Assembly: GCF_024171815.1 (NCBI RefSeq)
Contig: NZ_JAMTCJ010000002.1
Location: 1-64,000, forward strand
DNA length: 64,000 bases
From: Williamsia maris
GTDB lineage: Bacteria; Actinomycetota; Actinomycetes; Mycobacteriales; Mycobacteriaceae
Direction of reading: 5' to 3'
Below, in pieces: positions 53,396-61,807 of the stretch. The notes below the pieces were generated by a model. It was not told the origin of the DNA, did not search any database, and worked only from the letters and a program-made list of their open reading frames with translations. Each line of letters opens with the position of its first letter. The stretch's first letter is position 1. A program made the translations under genes and the position numbers.

Positions 53396-54466
53396 TCACC
53401 CGTCCAGATCGAACCGTTCACGCTCGCGGCGGCCGTGGGTGAGGCGGCGTAGATCGGTCTCGGAGTCGAAGCTGGAACCGACGCCGCCGGCGACCACACC
53501 CATGGTCGAGCTGAGCCACGCCAGGTTGATGTAGTCGGACACACCGACCGGACGACCGAGTATGAGCTCCATGAACTGCGGGTCGATCAGTGCTGCGCCG
53601 CCGAGAAGGATGGCGACGAACAGGGTTGCGTACAGCGTGAGCACGCAGACGAACAAGGTCGCCAGGGTCGACATGTTGTAGAGGAAAGTGACCTGGGCGT
53701 AACGGGTTTGGGCAGTACGGTCCCACAGGCCGTTGCTCAGCACGAGCCACCCCATCAGGATGATGATGGCCAGGAACGTGAACAACAGCAGCCGCCACGA
53801 CGGCAGGTACGACGCCATCTGCCAGATCGAGTTGTAGAAGATGCCGAATGCTCCCGCTGCAGCCGCCGCGGCCAACGCGCTCGACAACCGCGGCACCGTC
53901 TTCAACGGCTCGTTGGTCGAGATCATGCCCAGAACAGTGCGCAGCCAGGAGAACACCGTTTGCGCGTAGAGCTGCGACGGCCCTGATTCCGCGATCGTCC
54001 ACCGGCTCCCCCGGAACGGGATGCGTCTGCGTTCGTCGGCGGCGACGGGTTCGCACAGCAAGCGAGCGGACTGGGTCAGCGCAATCCGCAGTCGTCGTTT
54101 CGTCGCCCACGCACCGAGCGTCGGGCTCGAGATGACGGCGAGTCGCGCGTCGACGAACACCTCGGAGATGAGGGGTCGTCGCGGTGTGTAGCGCGGGATC
54201 TCGGTGACCACCACGATCGCGTGCGGGTCGGGGCCGGGCGCCGCGGTGCGGGCCCGGACGTAGTCGATCGTGTCGTCGGATCGGAGACGAACCAGGTGCA
54301 CGCTCTGGATCACCGACACCGGCCGACCCAACTGCTTCGTCAACTCCGGCTCGAGTGCGGGCAGGACGGCGGCGACGCGTCGGGACACGATCCCCGGGTC
54401 GCTGACGATCAACACCGTCGACGCGGCGTTGCCGGCCGCGTCGGTCGGATCGGTCAGTGCAGCCAT
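53396..54466 (-). CDS. Membrane protein of unknown function (four helices)
   Basis: 356 residues. The first about 190 are soluble with a Rossmann-like rhythm (TVLIVSDPGIVSRRVAAVLPAL; AIVVVTEIPRY; LAVISSPTLGAW). Four hydrophobic segments follow (about 205-320) and a short charged tail. I recognise the type only as a conserved actinobacterial hypothetical protein. It may sense or modify the membrane; no catalytic motif is visible. It precedes the acyltransferase gene on the same strand with a 135-bp gap. Confidence 0.7.
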   Translation of the reverse strand: MAALTDPTDAAGNAASTVLIVSDPGIVSRRVAAVLPALEPELTKQLGRPVSVIQSVHLVRLRSDDTIDYVRARTAAPGPDPHAIVVVTEIPRYTPRRPLISEVFVDARLAVISSPTLGAWATKRRLRIALTQSARLLCEPVAADERRRIPFRGSRWTIAESGPSQLYAQTVFSWLRTVLGMISTNEPLKTVPRLSSALAAAAAAGAFGIFYNSIWQMASYLPSWRLLLFTFLAIIILMGWLVLSNGLWDRTAQTRYAQVTFLYNMSTLATLFVCVLTLYATLFVAILLGGAALIDPQFMELILGRPVGVSDYINLAWLSSTMGVVAGGVGSSFDSETDLRRLTHGRRERERFDLDG

Positions 54467-54536
54467 CGGCGATAGGTCTCCGTGTCGTGGTGGTCGGCCC
54501 CTCAGGCACGAAACATAGCGGACACCACGCCCAGAG

Positions 54537-54611
54537 TCAGCCCTGAGGGAACGACACCCGCGTCAACTCCTCCGACCGCCGCCAGATCCGCGCGGCCTGG
54601 TCGACATCGGC
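54537..54611 (-). pseudogene. C-terminal remnant of a short-chain dehydrogenase
   Basis: The minus strand encodes DVDQAARIWRRSEELTRVSF followed by PQG and a stop, which looks like the C-terminus of actinobacterial SDRs (LW-x-x-SEELTGV-F). A 20-bp tandem duplication at 54591-54630 shifts the frame just upstream; with one copy removed the frame continues as HSRLTDVDQAA. Nothing further upstream is recognisable, so this is a decayed gene end. Confidence 0.35.
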
Positions 54612-54630
54612 GCGGCCTGGTCGACATCGG
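54591..54630. repeat. 20-bp perfect tandem duplication
   Basis: CGCGGCCTGGTCGACATCGG occurs twice without a spacer. It overlaps the SDR-like remnant and changes its reading frame. The stretch 54467-54742 otherwise holds no gene. Confidence 0.9.
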
Positions 54631-54742
54631 TCAGACGCGAGTGTCGTAGACAAGGAGACCAAGCGCTCACCACCACCGCGCCGCAAACAGGGCAGACTCG
54701 GTTGGTCGGGCCGACACGGCACGATCGAACGCGAGGAGTTCC

Positions 54743-55777
54743 ATGAAGGTGTTGGTCACCGGTGCATCCGGATACGTCGGCGGTCGTCTGGTCCCGCGCC
54801 TGCTCGCCGACGGGCACGACATCCGGGTCACCACCAGCAGCCCCGAATCGACCATCACCGCGTGGTGGGCCGATCAGGCCGAGTCGGTGACGATGGACGT
54901 TCTCGATGCCGATCAGGTTGCGGCGGCCACCGACGGCATCGAAGCCGTGTTCTACCTGATCCACGGCATGGGCGACGGCGACGACTTCGCCGAGACCGAC
55001 CGCGAGGCCGCCCAGAACATGGCCGCAGCGATCGACCGGCACGGCATTCCAAAGGTCGTCTATCTGACCGGCATCGTCCCCGACGTCGAGTCCGACGACC
55101 TCTCCGAGCACATCTCGTCGCGCCTGGAGGTCGAGAAGATCCTCGAAGGGTCCTCGGCGACTGCCGTCGCGCTGCGCGCCGCGATCATCCTGGGCAGCGG
55201 ATCGACCTCGTTCGAGCTGATCCGCCAGGTCAGCGAACGGCTACCCGTTCAGACCGTTCCCAGCTGGATGGACTCCCAGGTCCAGCCCATCGCCGTCACC
55301 GACGTGCTCGACGCGCTGGCCGGGTCCCTCGGGTCGGACGTGCCCGGCGGGCACTACGACATCGGAGGGTCCGAGACCATGGCGTACTCGGCCCTGCTCG
55401 ACACGTACACCACGATCGCCGGGCTCACCCGTCCGCAGGTGACCGTCCCCTTGCTGCCCACGGCACTCGTCGGCGAGATGGTCGCCGCCCTGACCGACGT
55501 CCCGTCGTCCACGGTCACCGCACTCGTCGAGAGCCTGCACCACGACATGGTCTGCCACGGAACGACATTCCTCGGCACGATCCTGCCGGCCGACCACAGC
55601 CTGACCACGACCGAGGACGCGATCACCCGCGCCCTGGCCGAACCGGCGTCTGACCCCGCACACGCCGATCCGATCGGACCCATGCCGCACGACCCCGACT
55701 GGGCCGGCGGCGGCAGCCACACCCCCATCCGCACCAAGATCTCGAACGTCGTCGAGAAGCTGACTCCCGGTAGCTGA
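54743..55777 (+). CDS. NAD(P)-binding atypical SDR
   Basis: 344 residues. GASGYVGGRLVPRLL at the N-terminus is the Rossmann motif; VFYLIHGMGDGDDF and VVYLTGIVPD with ALRAAIILGSGSTSF follow, as in the YbjT-like/atypical SDR group. The C-terminal part (after 220) belongs to DUF2867-like neighbours in other bacteria but here lacks that domain. AGGAG lies about 8 bases before the ATG. Function unknown; these proteins are often stress-induced. Confidence 0.83.
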   Translation: MKVLVTGASGYVGGRLVPRLLADGHDIRVTTSSPESTITAWWADQAESVTMDVLDADQVAAATDGIEAVFYLIHGMGDGDDFAETDREAAQNMAAAIDRHGIPKVVYLTGIVPDVESDDLSEHISSRLEVEKILEGSSATAVALRAAIILGSGSTSFELIRQVSERLPVQTVPSWMDSQVQPIAVTDVLDALAGSLGSDVPGGHYDIGGSETMAYSALLDTYTTIAGLTRPQVTVPLLPTALVGEMVAALTDVPSSTVTALVESLHHDMVCHGTTFLGTILPADHSLTTTEDAITRALAEPASDPAHADPIGPMPHDPDWAGGGSHTPIRTKISNVVEKLTPGS

Positions 55778-55944
55778 TCGAGGGCCGGTTCCACGCCAGC
55801 GCCGCACACCTAGGCGAAGACGCCCGTCTCCGTCGAATCACACGGTCACCGTGTGCCGCCACCCGTCGCGCGTACCGTCGAAGAAGTAGAGGTGCCCCAC
55901 TTCAGCTGTCGTCGGAATCATGCCGCTGCGGGAAGCAGCATGCG

Positions 55945-56628
55945 GTGTTCACTCGAACGTCCGACCTGTGCGCGCGCGTCGCGCACGAGACCGGCTCTCA
56001 CGGCGCCAACGTGGCCGTCATCAACCACCGCACCTGGGAAGTCCTGGCCGCGACCGATGCTGTTGCACGCACGATCGACGACCTGCAGTTCACCCTGGGC
56101 GAGGGGCCGTCTCTCGACACCGCCGACACGTCGAACGAATGCCTCGTGCCCGACCTCGGGGAGGCGTCGGCGATCGGGCGGTGGCCGGTGTTGGCCGGCG
56201 AGCTGAACGCGGCCGGTGTCGGCGCGGTGTTCACGTTCCCCGTCGACGGCACGTCCACGAGGGCCAGGAGCGTGTTGACCGTCTACCGCCGGAGCGCCGG
56301 TCCGATGCTGTCCGGCCACCTCGCCGCAGCTCGTCGGTGTGCGACGGAGGTGACCGGCGTGGCCGGACTCGATTGGTCAAACTACGTACGCAGCACCGTC
56401 GGCGACACTGCCGACCCCGACCGGATCGGCATCGCCCTGGCCGCGGCTCCCCCGGCGGGCATGGCGGACCGTGCCGACATCCACACCGCCGCCGGTATCG
56501 TTGCGGCACAGCTCGACCTGCCGCCGCGCGAGGCACTGACCACGCTCCGCGCACACAGCTTCCGAACCAACACCCCGCTGCCCGACGTCGCCCGCCGCGT
56601 CATCGAGACCCGCGAGCTCATTCTCTGA
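55945..56628 (+). CDS. GAF-ANTAR domain regulator
   Basis: 227 residues from a GTG at 55945. Residues 10-140 form a GAF domain (TLGEGPSLDTADTSNECLVPDL, in parts, typical of actinobacterial GAF-ANTAR proteins). The last about 55 form an ANTAR RNA-binding domain (IHTAAGIVAAQLDLPPREALTTLRAHSFRTN, in parts). ANTAR proteins act by antitermination at two-hexaloop RNA structures, so targets would be transcripts rather than promoters. Signal unknown; the gene stands alone. Confidence 0.87.
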   Translation: MFTRTSDLCARVAHETGSHGANVAVINHRTWEVLAATDAVARTIDDLQFTLGEGPSLDTADTSNECLVPDLGEASAIGRWPVLAGELNAAGVGAVFTFPVDGTSTRARSVLTVYRRSAGPMLSGHLAAARRCATEVTGVAGLDWSNYVRSTVGDTADPDRIGIALAAAPPAGMADRADIHTAAGIVAAQLDLPPREALTTLRAHSFRTNTPLPDVARRVIETRELIL

Positions 56629-56827
56629 CCCGTCGATCTCGACCCCGCACCAGGTGAGGTCCCAAATCGGGGTGTTCGTGGCGCAAAACGGGGGGCGGGT
56701 ACTCGCAGGGGTCTGCCACTCTTCCCCTACCGAGATCAACACATCCGTCGAACTCGATCTGAGATCCCATCCGATCGCGCCCAGTTCCCCACCGGGGCAA
56801 CGCGAACCCGAAGTGCAGGAGGCCACC

Positions 56828-57652
56828 ATGCCCAGTGTCGTCACGAGCGACGGAGTCGAGATCTTCTACAAGGACTGGGGCACAGGACAACCCATCGTCT
56901 TCAGCCACGGATGGCCCCTGTCGTCGGACGACTGGGACGGACAGATGATGTTCTTCCTCGACAAGGGGTACCGCGTGGTGGCCCATGACCGACGCGGCCA
57001 CGGCCGGTCCGAGCAGGTCGACTCCGGGCACGACATGGACCACTACGCCGACGACCTCGCCGCCGTCGTCAACCATCTCGACCTGACCGATGCGATCCAC
57101 GTCGGTCACTCCACCGGCGGTGGCGAGGTCGTCCGCTACCTCGCCCGCCACGGCATGGACCGCGCCGCCAAGGCAGTGCTGATCAGCTCGGTGCCGCCGA
57201 TCATGGTCAAGACCGAGTCCAACCCCGGCGGTTTGCCCAAGGAGGTGTTCGACGACATCCAGGTTCAGGTCGCGACCCGACGCGCAGACTTCTTCCGCAC
57301 CTTCGCCGAAGGGCCGTTCTACGGCTACAACCGTCCCGGCGCGACCCCGTCGGAAGGCGTCATCGCCAACTGGTGGCGCCAGGGGATGATCGGCGGTGCC
57401 AAGGCGCACTACGACGGCGTGGTCGCGTTCTCGCAAACCGACTTCAGCGCCGACCTCGCCGGGATCACCATCCCCACGCTGGTCATGCATGGAGACGACG
57501 ACCAGGTTGTGCCGTACGAAGACGCCGGCGTGCGGTCGGCCGAACTCCTCCCCAACTCGACGCTGAAGATCTATCCCGGCTTCCCGCACGGGATGCCGAC
57601 CACCGAGGCAGAGACGATCAACAACGATCTGCTGGAGTTCTTCCGCTCGTAG
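56828..57652 (+). CDS. Alpha/beta hydrolase, non-heme chloroperoxidase type
   Basis: 274 residues from the ATG at 56828 (AGGAGG 7 bases upstream). FSHGWPLSSDDWDGQM, DRRGHGRS and GHSTGGGE (Ser95) are the signature of the cofactor-free haloperoxidase/arylesterase group; GDDDQVVPYE and FPHGMPTT complete the triad. These enzymes hydrolyse esters and can form peracids. A long GC-rich leader of about 200 bases precedes it, in which I could not define a promoter. Confidence 0.9.
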   Translation: MPSVVTSDGVEIFYKDWGTGQPIVFSHGWPLSSDDWDGQMMFFLDKGYRVVAHDRRGHGRSEQVDSGHDMDHYADDLAAVVNHLDLTDAIHVGHSTGGGEVVRYLARHGMDRAAKAVLISSVPPIMVKTESNPGGLPKEVFDDIQVQVATRRADFFRTFAEGPFYGYNRPGATPSEGVIANWWRQGMIGGAKAHYDGVVAFSQTDFSADLAGITIPTLVMHGDDDQVVPYEDAGVRSAELLPNSTLKIYPGFPHGMPTTEAETINNDLLEFFRS

Positions 57653-57749
57653 GACTCACCCGCCGGGTCGTTGCGTGTCGCGATGACCCGGCGAGGGGCT
57701 GTCACGAGCGACCGACATCGGCAGTGCGCGGGCCGACTTCGCCTCGCCG

Positions 57750-58205
57750 TCAGGCTTCGCCGTTGTCTTGCAACGCATTCACCATGCTCCGCAAACTCGC
57801 GAAAGCCTGTCGCCGTTCGGCCTCGGTCAGGCCTGTGAGCATCCGCACCTCGACGGAACGTACTGCCGCGGTTGCCTTGTCGAGACTTCCTCGTCCGCTC
57901 GGCGTGAGCTCCGTCGGTAGGACCTTGCCCACGGTGGCCTGCGTCGGTCGCGTCACGTAGCCGTCTCGCTCCAGCGCCTGCACCAGCACGTTCATCGACT
58001 GCCGGGTCACGAATGCACCGCGCGCGAGCTGGGAGTTCGACAGACCCGGACGCTGAGCGAGCAGCTCGAGGCAGGAGTACTGCGTCAGGGTCATCCCGAG
58101 GGGACGCAGCACCGCCTCCATCGCGACGCGCAGTGCGCTCGACGCCTCCTTCAACAGGTAGCCGACCGACGTCTCGAGATCGACACCACCGTTGTCTTGA
58201 CTCAT
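57750..58205 (-). CDS. MarR-family transcriptional regulator
   Basis: 151 residues from the ATG at 58205. The winged helix is recognisable: MTLTQYSCLELLAQRPGLSNSQLARGAFVTRQSMNVLVQALERDGYVTR (in parts). No cysteine suggests thiol sensing. It is divergent from a VOC-family gene and two TGTCAG-N4-CTGACA palindromes occupy the gap, one of them overlapping its own start, so it is likely autoregulated. Confidence 0.88.
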   Translation of the reverse strand: MSQDNGGVDLETSVGYLLKEASSALRVAMEAVLRPLGMTLTQYSCLELLAQRPGLSNSQLARGAFVTRQSMNVLVQALERDGYVTRPTQATVGKVLPTELTPSGRGSLDKATAAVRSVEVRMLTGLTEAERRQAFASLRSMVNALQDNGEA

Positions 58206-58248
58206 GTCAGTATTCTGACATACGTTGTTGGTGTCAGATAACTGACAC
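58205..58248. promoter_or_regulatory. Two MarR operators
   Basis: TGTCAG-TATT-CTGACA (58205-58220) and GTGTCAGATAACTGACAC (58231-58248), with starts of the shared TGTCAG 27 bp apart, between the MarR gene and the VOC gene. Confidence 0.78.
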
Positions 58249-58266
58249 AACATCAAGGAGCATCAC

Positions 58267-58635
58267 ATGCCGGTCACCGGTCCCGACTTCATCTCCCTCC
58301 AGGCCCGCGATCTCGCTGCGTCGCAAGCATTTTACGAGCAGTACCTCGGCCTTGTCCGCTCTCAGGCGGGCCCGCCCCATGCCGTGGTCTTCGAGACAAC
58401 ACCCATCGCGTTCGCGCTGCGCGACATCGTCGCCGGGACCGATCTCGACTCCGTTGCGCAGCCCGGAATCGGCGTGGCCATCTGGCTGCACGCCACCGAC
58501 GTCCAGGCCATCCACGACGGCCTGGTCGCCGACGGTCACCGGATCGTGTCGGATCCCATCGACGGACCGTTCGGCCGCACGTTCACGTTCGCCGACCCCG
58601 ACGGCTACCACGTGACCCTGCACGACCGCGCCTGA
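58267..58635 (+). CDS. VOC-family (glyoxalase/bleomycin-resistance-like) protein
   Basis: 122 residues. A single VOC module: FISLQARDLAASQAFYEQYLGL, VGIGVAIWLHATDVQAIHD and FADPDGYHVTLHD. Candidate metal ligands are partly replaced (the N-terminal ligand position is Ser/Gln), so it may be a binding or resistance protein rather than a lyase. AAGGAG lies about 7 bases before the ATG. Probably repressed by the divergent MarR gene. Confidence 0.86.
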   Translation: MPVTGPDFISLQARDLAASQAFYEQYLGLVRSQAGPPHAVVFETTPIAFALRDIVAGTDLDSVAQPGIGVAIWLHATDVQAIHDGLVADGHRIVSDPIDGPFGRTFTFADPDGYHVTLHDRA

Positions 58636-58644
58636 GGCGATCGC

Positions 58645-58797
58645 TCAGGCCTCGCCGGTGCCCTCGTCGTCGTCGGATGAACCGCGACGGCGGGGCGAGG
58701 GCACATCGTCGCCGTCCGCGACGCCCTCGGTGTCGGGATCCTTGCCGCTCGAGGGGTCGAAGACCCGGTGTGGTGAATTGTCGTCGTCATGAGCCAT
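58645..58797 (-). CDS. Small acidic disordered protein (50 residues)
   Basis: From an ATG at 58797: MAHDDDNSPHRVFDPSSGKD followed by an Asp/Glu/Ser/Arg-rich tail. It has no hydrophobic core and no recognisable family. The ribosome binding site is weak (CTGGAACG). Compositional bias similar to small actinobacterial disordered proteins and the defined start support a real gene, but only moderately. Confidence 0.45.
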   Translation of the reverse strand: MAHDDDNSPHRVFDPSSGKDPDTEGVADGDDVPSPRRRGSSDDDEGTGEA

Positions 58798-58979
58798 CGT
58801 TCCAGCAGACCCCAAACCACGCGTCGGCACAAGGCGGTCCGCTTGGATCGTCAGCACACGGATCAGTCCGCCGGCAGATGGCCGGAGTAGGACCCCTTGA
58901 GAACCGGCCACTTCGCCTATCGCGGGGTATACGGTCTCGATGTGCCCGGACACTGCTCGCGTATGCCGGTCGAGCGCAC

Positions 58980-59498
58980 ATGACACCCGACGACGACGCC
59001 TGGAACCAGACCGCCCGCGGTGAGACCCCGACGGAGCGACTCGACCGCAACTGGTCAAGCCTGCTGCAGGAACTACGGGTCGTGCAGACCGGACTGCAAC
59101 TGCTCACCGGGTTCCTGCTGACGCTGCCGTTCCAGACGCGGTTCACCACGCTCGACACCACCCAGACGGCGATCTACCTGGTCACGCTCGGATGTTCGGC
59201 GGTCGCGACCATCGTGATCGTCGCGCCGGTCGCCATCCACCGCTTCCTGTTCCGACAGCATGCGATGGCCGAGTCCGTGCAGTTCGCGACGCGGCTGGCG
59301 ATCGCCGGCTTCCTGCTGCTGGGTGTCGCGATCACGGGTGTCGTGACGCTGATCTTCTCGGTCGTCCTCGATACTGGGTCCGGCATCGCGGCCGGGGCGT
59401 GCTGCGCACTCGTCGCGGTGATCCTGTGGCTCGTGCTGCCCGCGCGGATCCGCAGCCGGTTGCCGAAGCCCGGGCCGGTGCCACCCCCGTCGAAGTGA
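58980..59498 (+). CDS. DUF6328-family membrane protein
   Basis: 172 residues from the ATG at 58980. An N-terminal soluble helix (ERLDRNWSSLLQELRVVQTGLQLLTGFLLTLPF, in parts) leads into four membrane helices. The RVxQTGxQxLxGFLLxLPF pattern is that of actinobacterial DUF6328 proteins, whose function is unknown. It is followed after 10 bp by a small ORF in the same direction. Confidence 0.8.
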   Translation: MTPDDDAWNQTARGETPTERLDRNWSSLLQELRVVQTGLQLLTGFLLTLPFQTRFTTLDTTQTAIYLVTLGCSAVATIVIVAPVAIHRFLFRQHAMAESVQFATRLAIAGFLLLGVAITGVVTLIFSVVLDTGSGIAAGACCALVAVILWLVLPARIRSRLPKPGPVPPPSK

Positions 59499-59508
59499 GG
59501 AGATGACC

Positions 59509-59733
59509 ATGGAGCCCGTGGACATCGATGCGCTCGCCCACCGGATCGCCCGGGTCGCGATCCGACACCCCAACCGCGCGCAGTTGGCGTTCGATTCCGA
59601 CGGTCAACTCGTGGACTGGCAAAGCCTGGACGACGACTCGTGGAACAACGACTCGACCGCCGACGACCGGGTCTACATCGTCGCCGGTGGTGCCACCGCG
59701 TCGGATGTGCGGGAGACCATCAGAGACCGATGA
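59509..59733 (+). CDS. Hypothetical protein, 74 residues
   Basis: ATG at 59509 with AGGAG about 6 bases before it; an ATG two codons earlier sits inside that site. The product is acidic and soluble, with a helix (DIDALAHRIARVAIRHP) and a short sheet-forming C-terminus. No family recognised. Probably co-transcribed with the DUF6328 gene. Its stop is 4 bp from the convergent LysR stop. Confidence 0.6.
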   Translation: MEPVDIDALAHRIARVAIRHPNRAQLAFDSDGQLVDWQSLDDDSWNNDSTADDRVYIVAGGATASDVRETIRDR

Positions 59734-59737
59734 TCGG

Positions 59738-60571
59738 TCAGTCCACCGCGGAGAGTCGCGCCTGACCCGCCCCCAGGGTCTGTGTGGCGACGGTGACGAA
59801 GTCGCGGATGCGGCGTTCCCTGCGGCCTTTGACCACCGTGATGCACGTGTCGACCGGCGCCAGATCCGTCACCACCAGGTGCACGAGATCGGGACGTGAA
59901 TAGGACGCGGCGACGCTGGCGGGCACCAGGGCGATGCCGTGTCCGGCGGCGATCAGTTCGAACTTCTCCTCCACCGACGACGTCCGCCGCGAGTGCGCAT
60001 CGAGGATCGTTTCCCCCTCGAGGTCGGCCATCGTGATCCAGCGGCGCCGAGCCAGCGGATGGGTGGCCGGAAGACAGGCGACCTTCTCCTCGCTCCCGAC
60101 CGGGACCACCCGCAGCACGTCGTCGTCGAACGGGCGACGGAGGTAGGCGACATCGACCCTGCCGTCGTGGAGTGGGGCCGCCTTCTCCCACCATCTGACG
60201 GGAACCAGATCGACCTCGACGTCGGGATACATCGCCGAGAAGGCCCGAACCGCCTCGCCCACATGCAATCCGGGCGCGAAACCGACCACGAGACGTTCCA
60301 CCCCGCGGTCGGACTCCAACACTCGGCGAACGGCGTTGTCCACGGTGGCGAACACCCCGCGCGCATCGTCGCGCAGCTGTTCGCCGGCCGGTGTCAGCTC
60401 GACGCTCCTGGTCGTCCGGACCAACAGGGTGGCGCCCAGTTCCTTCTCGAGCGCACGCACCTGTCGGCTCAGCACCGGCTGCGCGATGTAGAGCGCCTCG
60501 GCGGCGCGGCCGAAGTGGCCGTGTTCGGCCACCGCGACGAAGTACCGCAGCTTGCGCAGGTCCAGATCCAT
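59738..60571 (-). CDS. LysR-family transcriptional regulator
   Basis: 277 residues. The N-terminal winged helix (LRKLRYFVAVAEHGHFGRAAEALYIAQPVLSRQVRALEKELGATLLVR, in parts) and a two-lobed effector domain are standard. It is slightly short at the C-terminus compared with typical 295-310. It is divergent from the NmrA-like gene at 60641; a TATCAAT...ATTGG inverted repeat in the gap is a candidate site. Confidence 0.9.
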   Translation of the reverse strand: MDLDLRKLRYFVAVAEHGHFGRAAEALYIAQPVLSRQVRALEKELGATLLVRTTRSVELTPAGEQLRDDARGVFATVDNAVRRVLESDRGVERLVVGFAPGLHVGEAVRAFSAMYPDVEVDLVPVRWWEKAAPLHDGRVDVAYLRRPFDDDVLRVVPVGSEEKVACLPATHPLARRRWITMADLEGETILDAHSRRTSSVEEKFELIAAGHGIALVPASVAASYSRPDLVHLVVTDLAPVDTCITVVKGRRERRIRDFVTVATQTLGAGQARLSAVD

Positions 60572-60579
60572 ACCCCGAG

Positions 60580-60610
60580 GGTATCAATGTTCGGCGACAG
60601 GTATTGGACC
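60580..60610. promoter_or_regulatory. Candidate LysR box
   Basis: GGTATCAAT (60580-60588) and ATTGGACC (60603-60610) form an imperfect inverted repeat between the divergent LysR and NmrA-like genes, within 10 bases of the LysR start. Confidence 0.4.
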
Positions 60611-60640
60611 GTGCGACCGTATCGGCGCAGGCTGAACCCC

Positions 60641-61534
60641 ATGATCGTGATCACGACGCCCACGGGCGACATCGGCAGCCAGGTCCTCGACGCCCTTCTC
60701 CAGACCGACTCATCGCACAAAGACGAGATTCGCGTCGTCGTGCGGGATGCGGCGCGACTCCCGGACGGGGTGCACGATCGTGTCGATGTCGTCACCGGTT
60801 CACACGGGGACGCCGACGTGGTCGCCCGGGCCTTCGCCGGCGCGGATGCGGTGTTCTGGGTCGTTCCGCCGAACCCGATGACTCCCAGCCTCGCGGCGGC
60901 GTTCTCAGACTTCACCCGACCGGCGGCGCGCGCGTTCGCCGAGCACGGTGTCGGCCATGTCGTCGGCGTCTCGGCACTCGGTCGCGGTACATCGGTGGCC
61001 GACCGGGCCGGCCTGGTCACGGCATCGTTGGCGATGGACGACGTCATCGGCGACTCCGGCGTGGCCTACCGCGCGCTGGCCAACCCGTCGTTCATGGACA
61101 ACGTTCTGAGACAGGTCGACTCGATCCGCGGCGGCGTGTTCACCGACACCGTCGCACCCGATCGCGCCGCACCCGCCGCCGCGACCCGCGACATCGCCGC
61201 GGTCGCCGCCCGCCTGCTGCTGGACCGGTCGTGGACCGGGGTGGACGCCGTACCGGTGCTCGGCCCGGAGAACCTCTCGGCGCACGACATGGCGCACATC
61301 ATGTCCGAGGTTCTCGGCACACCGGTTCGCTACGAACGCCGATCGCACGAGGACCTGCGAACCCAGATGACCGGCTACGGACTGGGGAAGGCGTTTGTCG
61401 ACGGCATGGTCGACATGATGCGCGCCAAGGACGACGGTCTCGACGACGGCGTCACCCGCACCGCAGAGACATCCACACCCACCACCTTCCGACAGTGGTG
61501 CACCGACGTCCTGCTACCGGCGGTTCAGGCCTGA
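60641..61534 (+). CDS. NmrA-like NAD(P)-binding protein
   Basis: 297 residues from the ATG at 60641. N-terminal TTPTGDIGSQVLDALL (variant Rossmann motif), AGADAVFWVVPPNP, HVVGVSALGRG and AYRALANPSFMDNVLRQ are the usual NmrA-like features. Members reduce quinones or nitroaromatics or act as redox sensors. The divergent LysR gene is its probable regulator. It is a second NmrA-like gene paired with its own regulator in this region. Confidence 0.85.
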   Translation: MIVITTPTGDIGSQVLDALLQTDSSHKDEIRVVVRDAARLPDGVHDRVDVVTGSHGDADVVARAFAGADAVFWVVPPNPMTPSLAAAFSDFTRPAARAFAEHGVGHVVGVSALGRGTSVADRAGLVTASLAMDDVIGDSGVAYRALANPSFMDNVLRQVDSIRGGVFTDTVAPDRAAPAAATRDIAAVAARLLLDRSWTGVDAVPVLGPENLSAHDMAHIMSEVLGTPVRYERRSHEDLRTQMTGYGLGKAFVDGMVDMMRAKDDGLDDGVTRTAETSTPTTFRQWCTDVLLPAVQA

Positions 61535-61636
61535 TCAGATTGTCCGGAAGCAGTTCTGACGGCAGAAGAATTGAGATGTCCATTCCGTTTGCCTCGCTGC
61601 CGTGACATCGGACTCGGTCGGTACCTCGACGTAGTT

Positions 61637-61655
61637 CTCGTGACCAGGTCACGAG
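61637..61655. promoter_or_regulatory. 19-bp perfect inverted repeat
   Basis: CTCGTGACC-A-GGTCACGAG in the 273-bp gap between the NmrA-like gene and the permease gene. It could be an operator for the permease or a terminator; no T-run follows. The rest of the gap shows nothing I can define. Confidence 0.5.
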
Positions 61656-61807
61656 GTCGAACCCGTTTTCCTGGCGCACGTCCCATATGGCCGTGAAGCC
61701 GCAGGACGGGGTCCGGTTCCCCTGTATTGTCGCTTTTCGTCCGATAGGCGCCGGGCGATCTCATCGTCGCGGCAGTCGGCGTTCTCACGACCACGCCGGA
61801 GGCCCGA

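Noticed and set aside
54547-54572. GGGAAC followed by CTCCGAC, resembling the sigC-island promoter
   Set aside because: The CGAC lies 20 rather than 17 bases away and the element is inside the SDR remnant, not before a gene.
56640-56827. Possible SigB-type promoter (GGGTAC) before the chloroperoxidase gene
   Set aside because: No convincing -35 box at a suitable distance.
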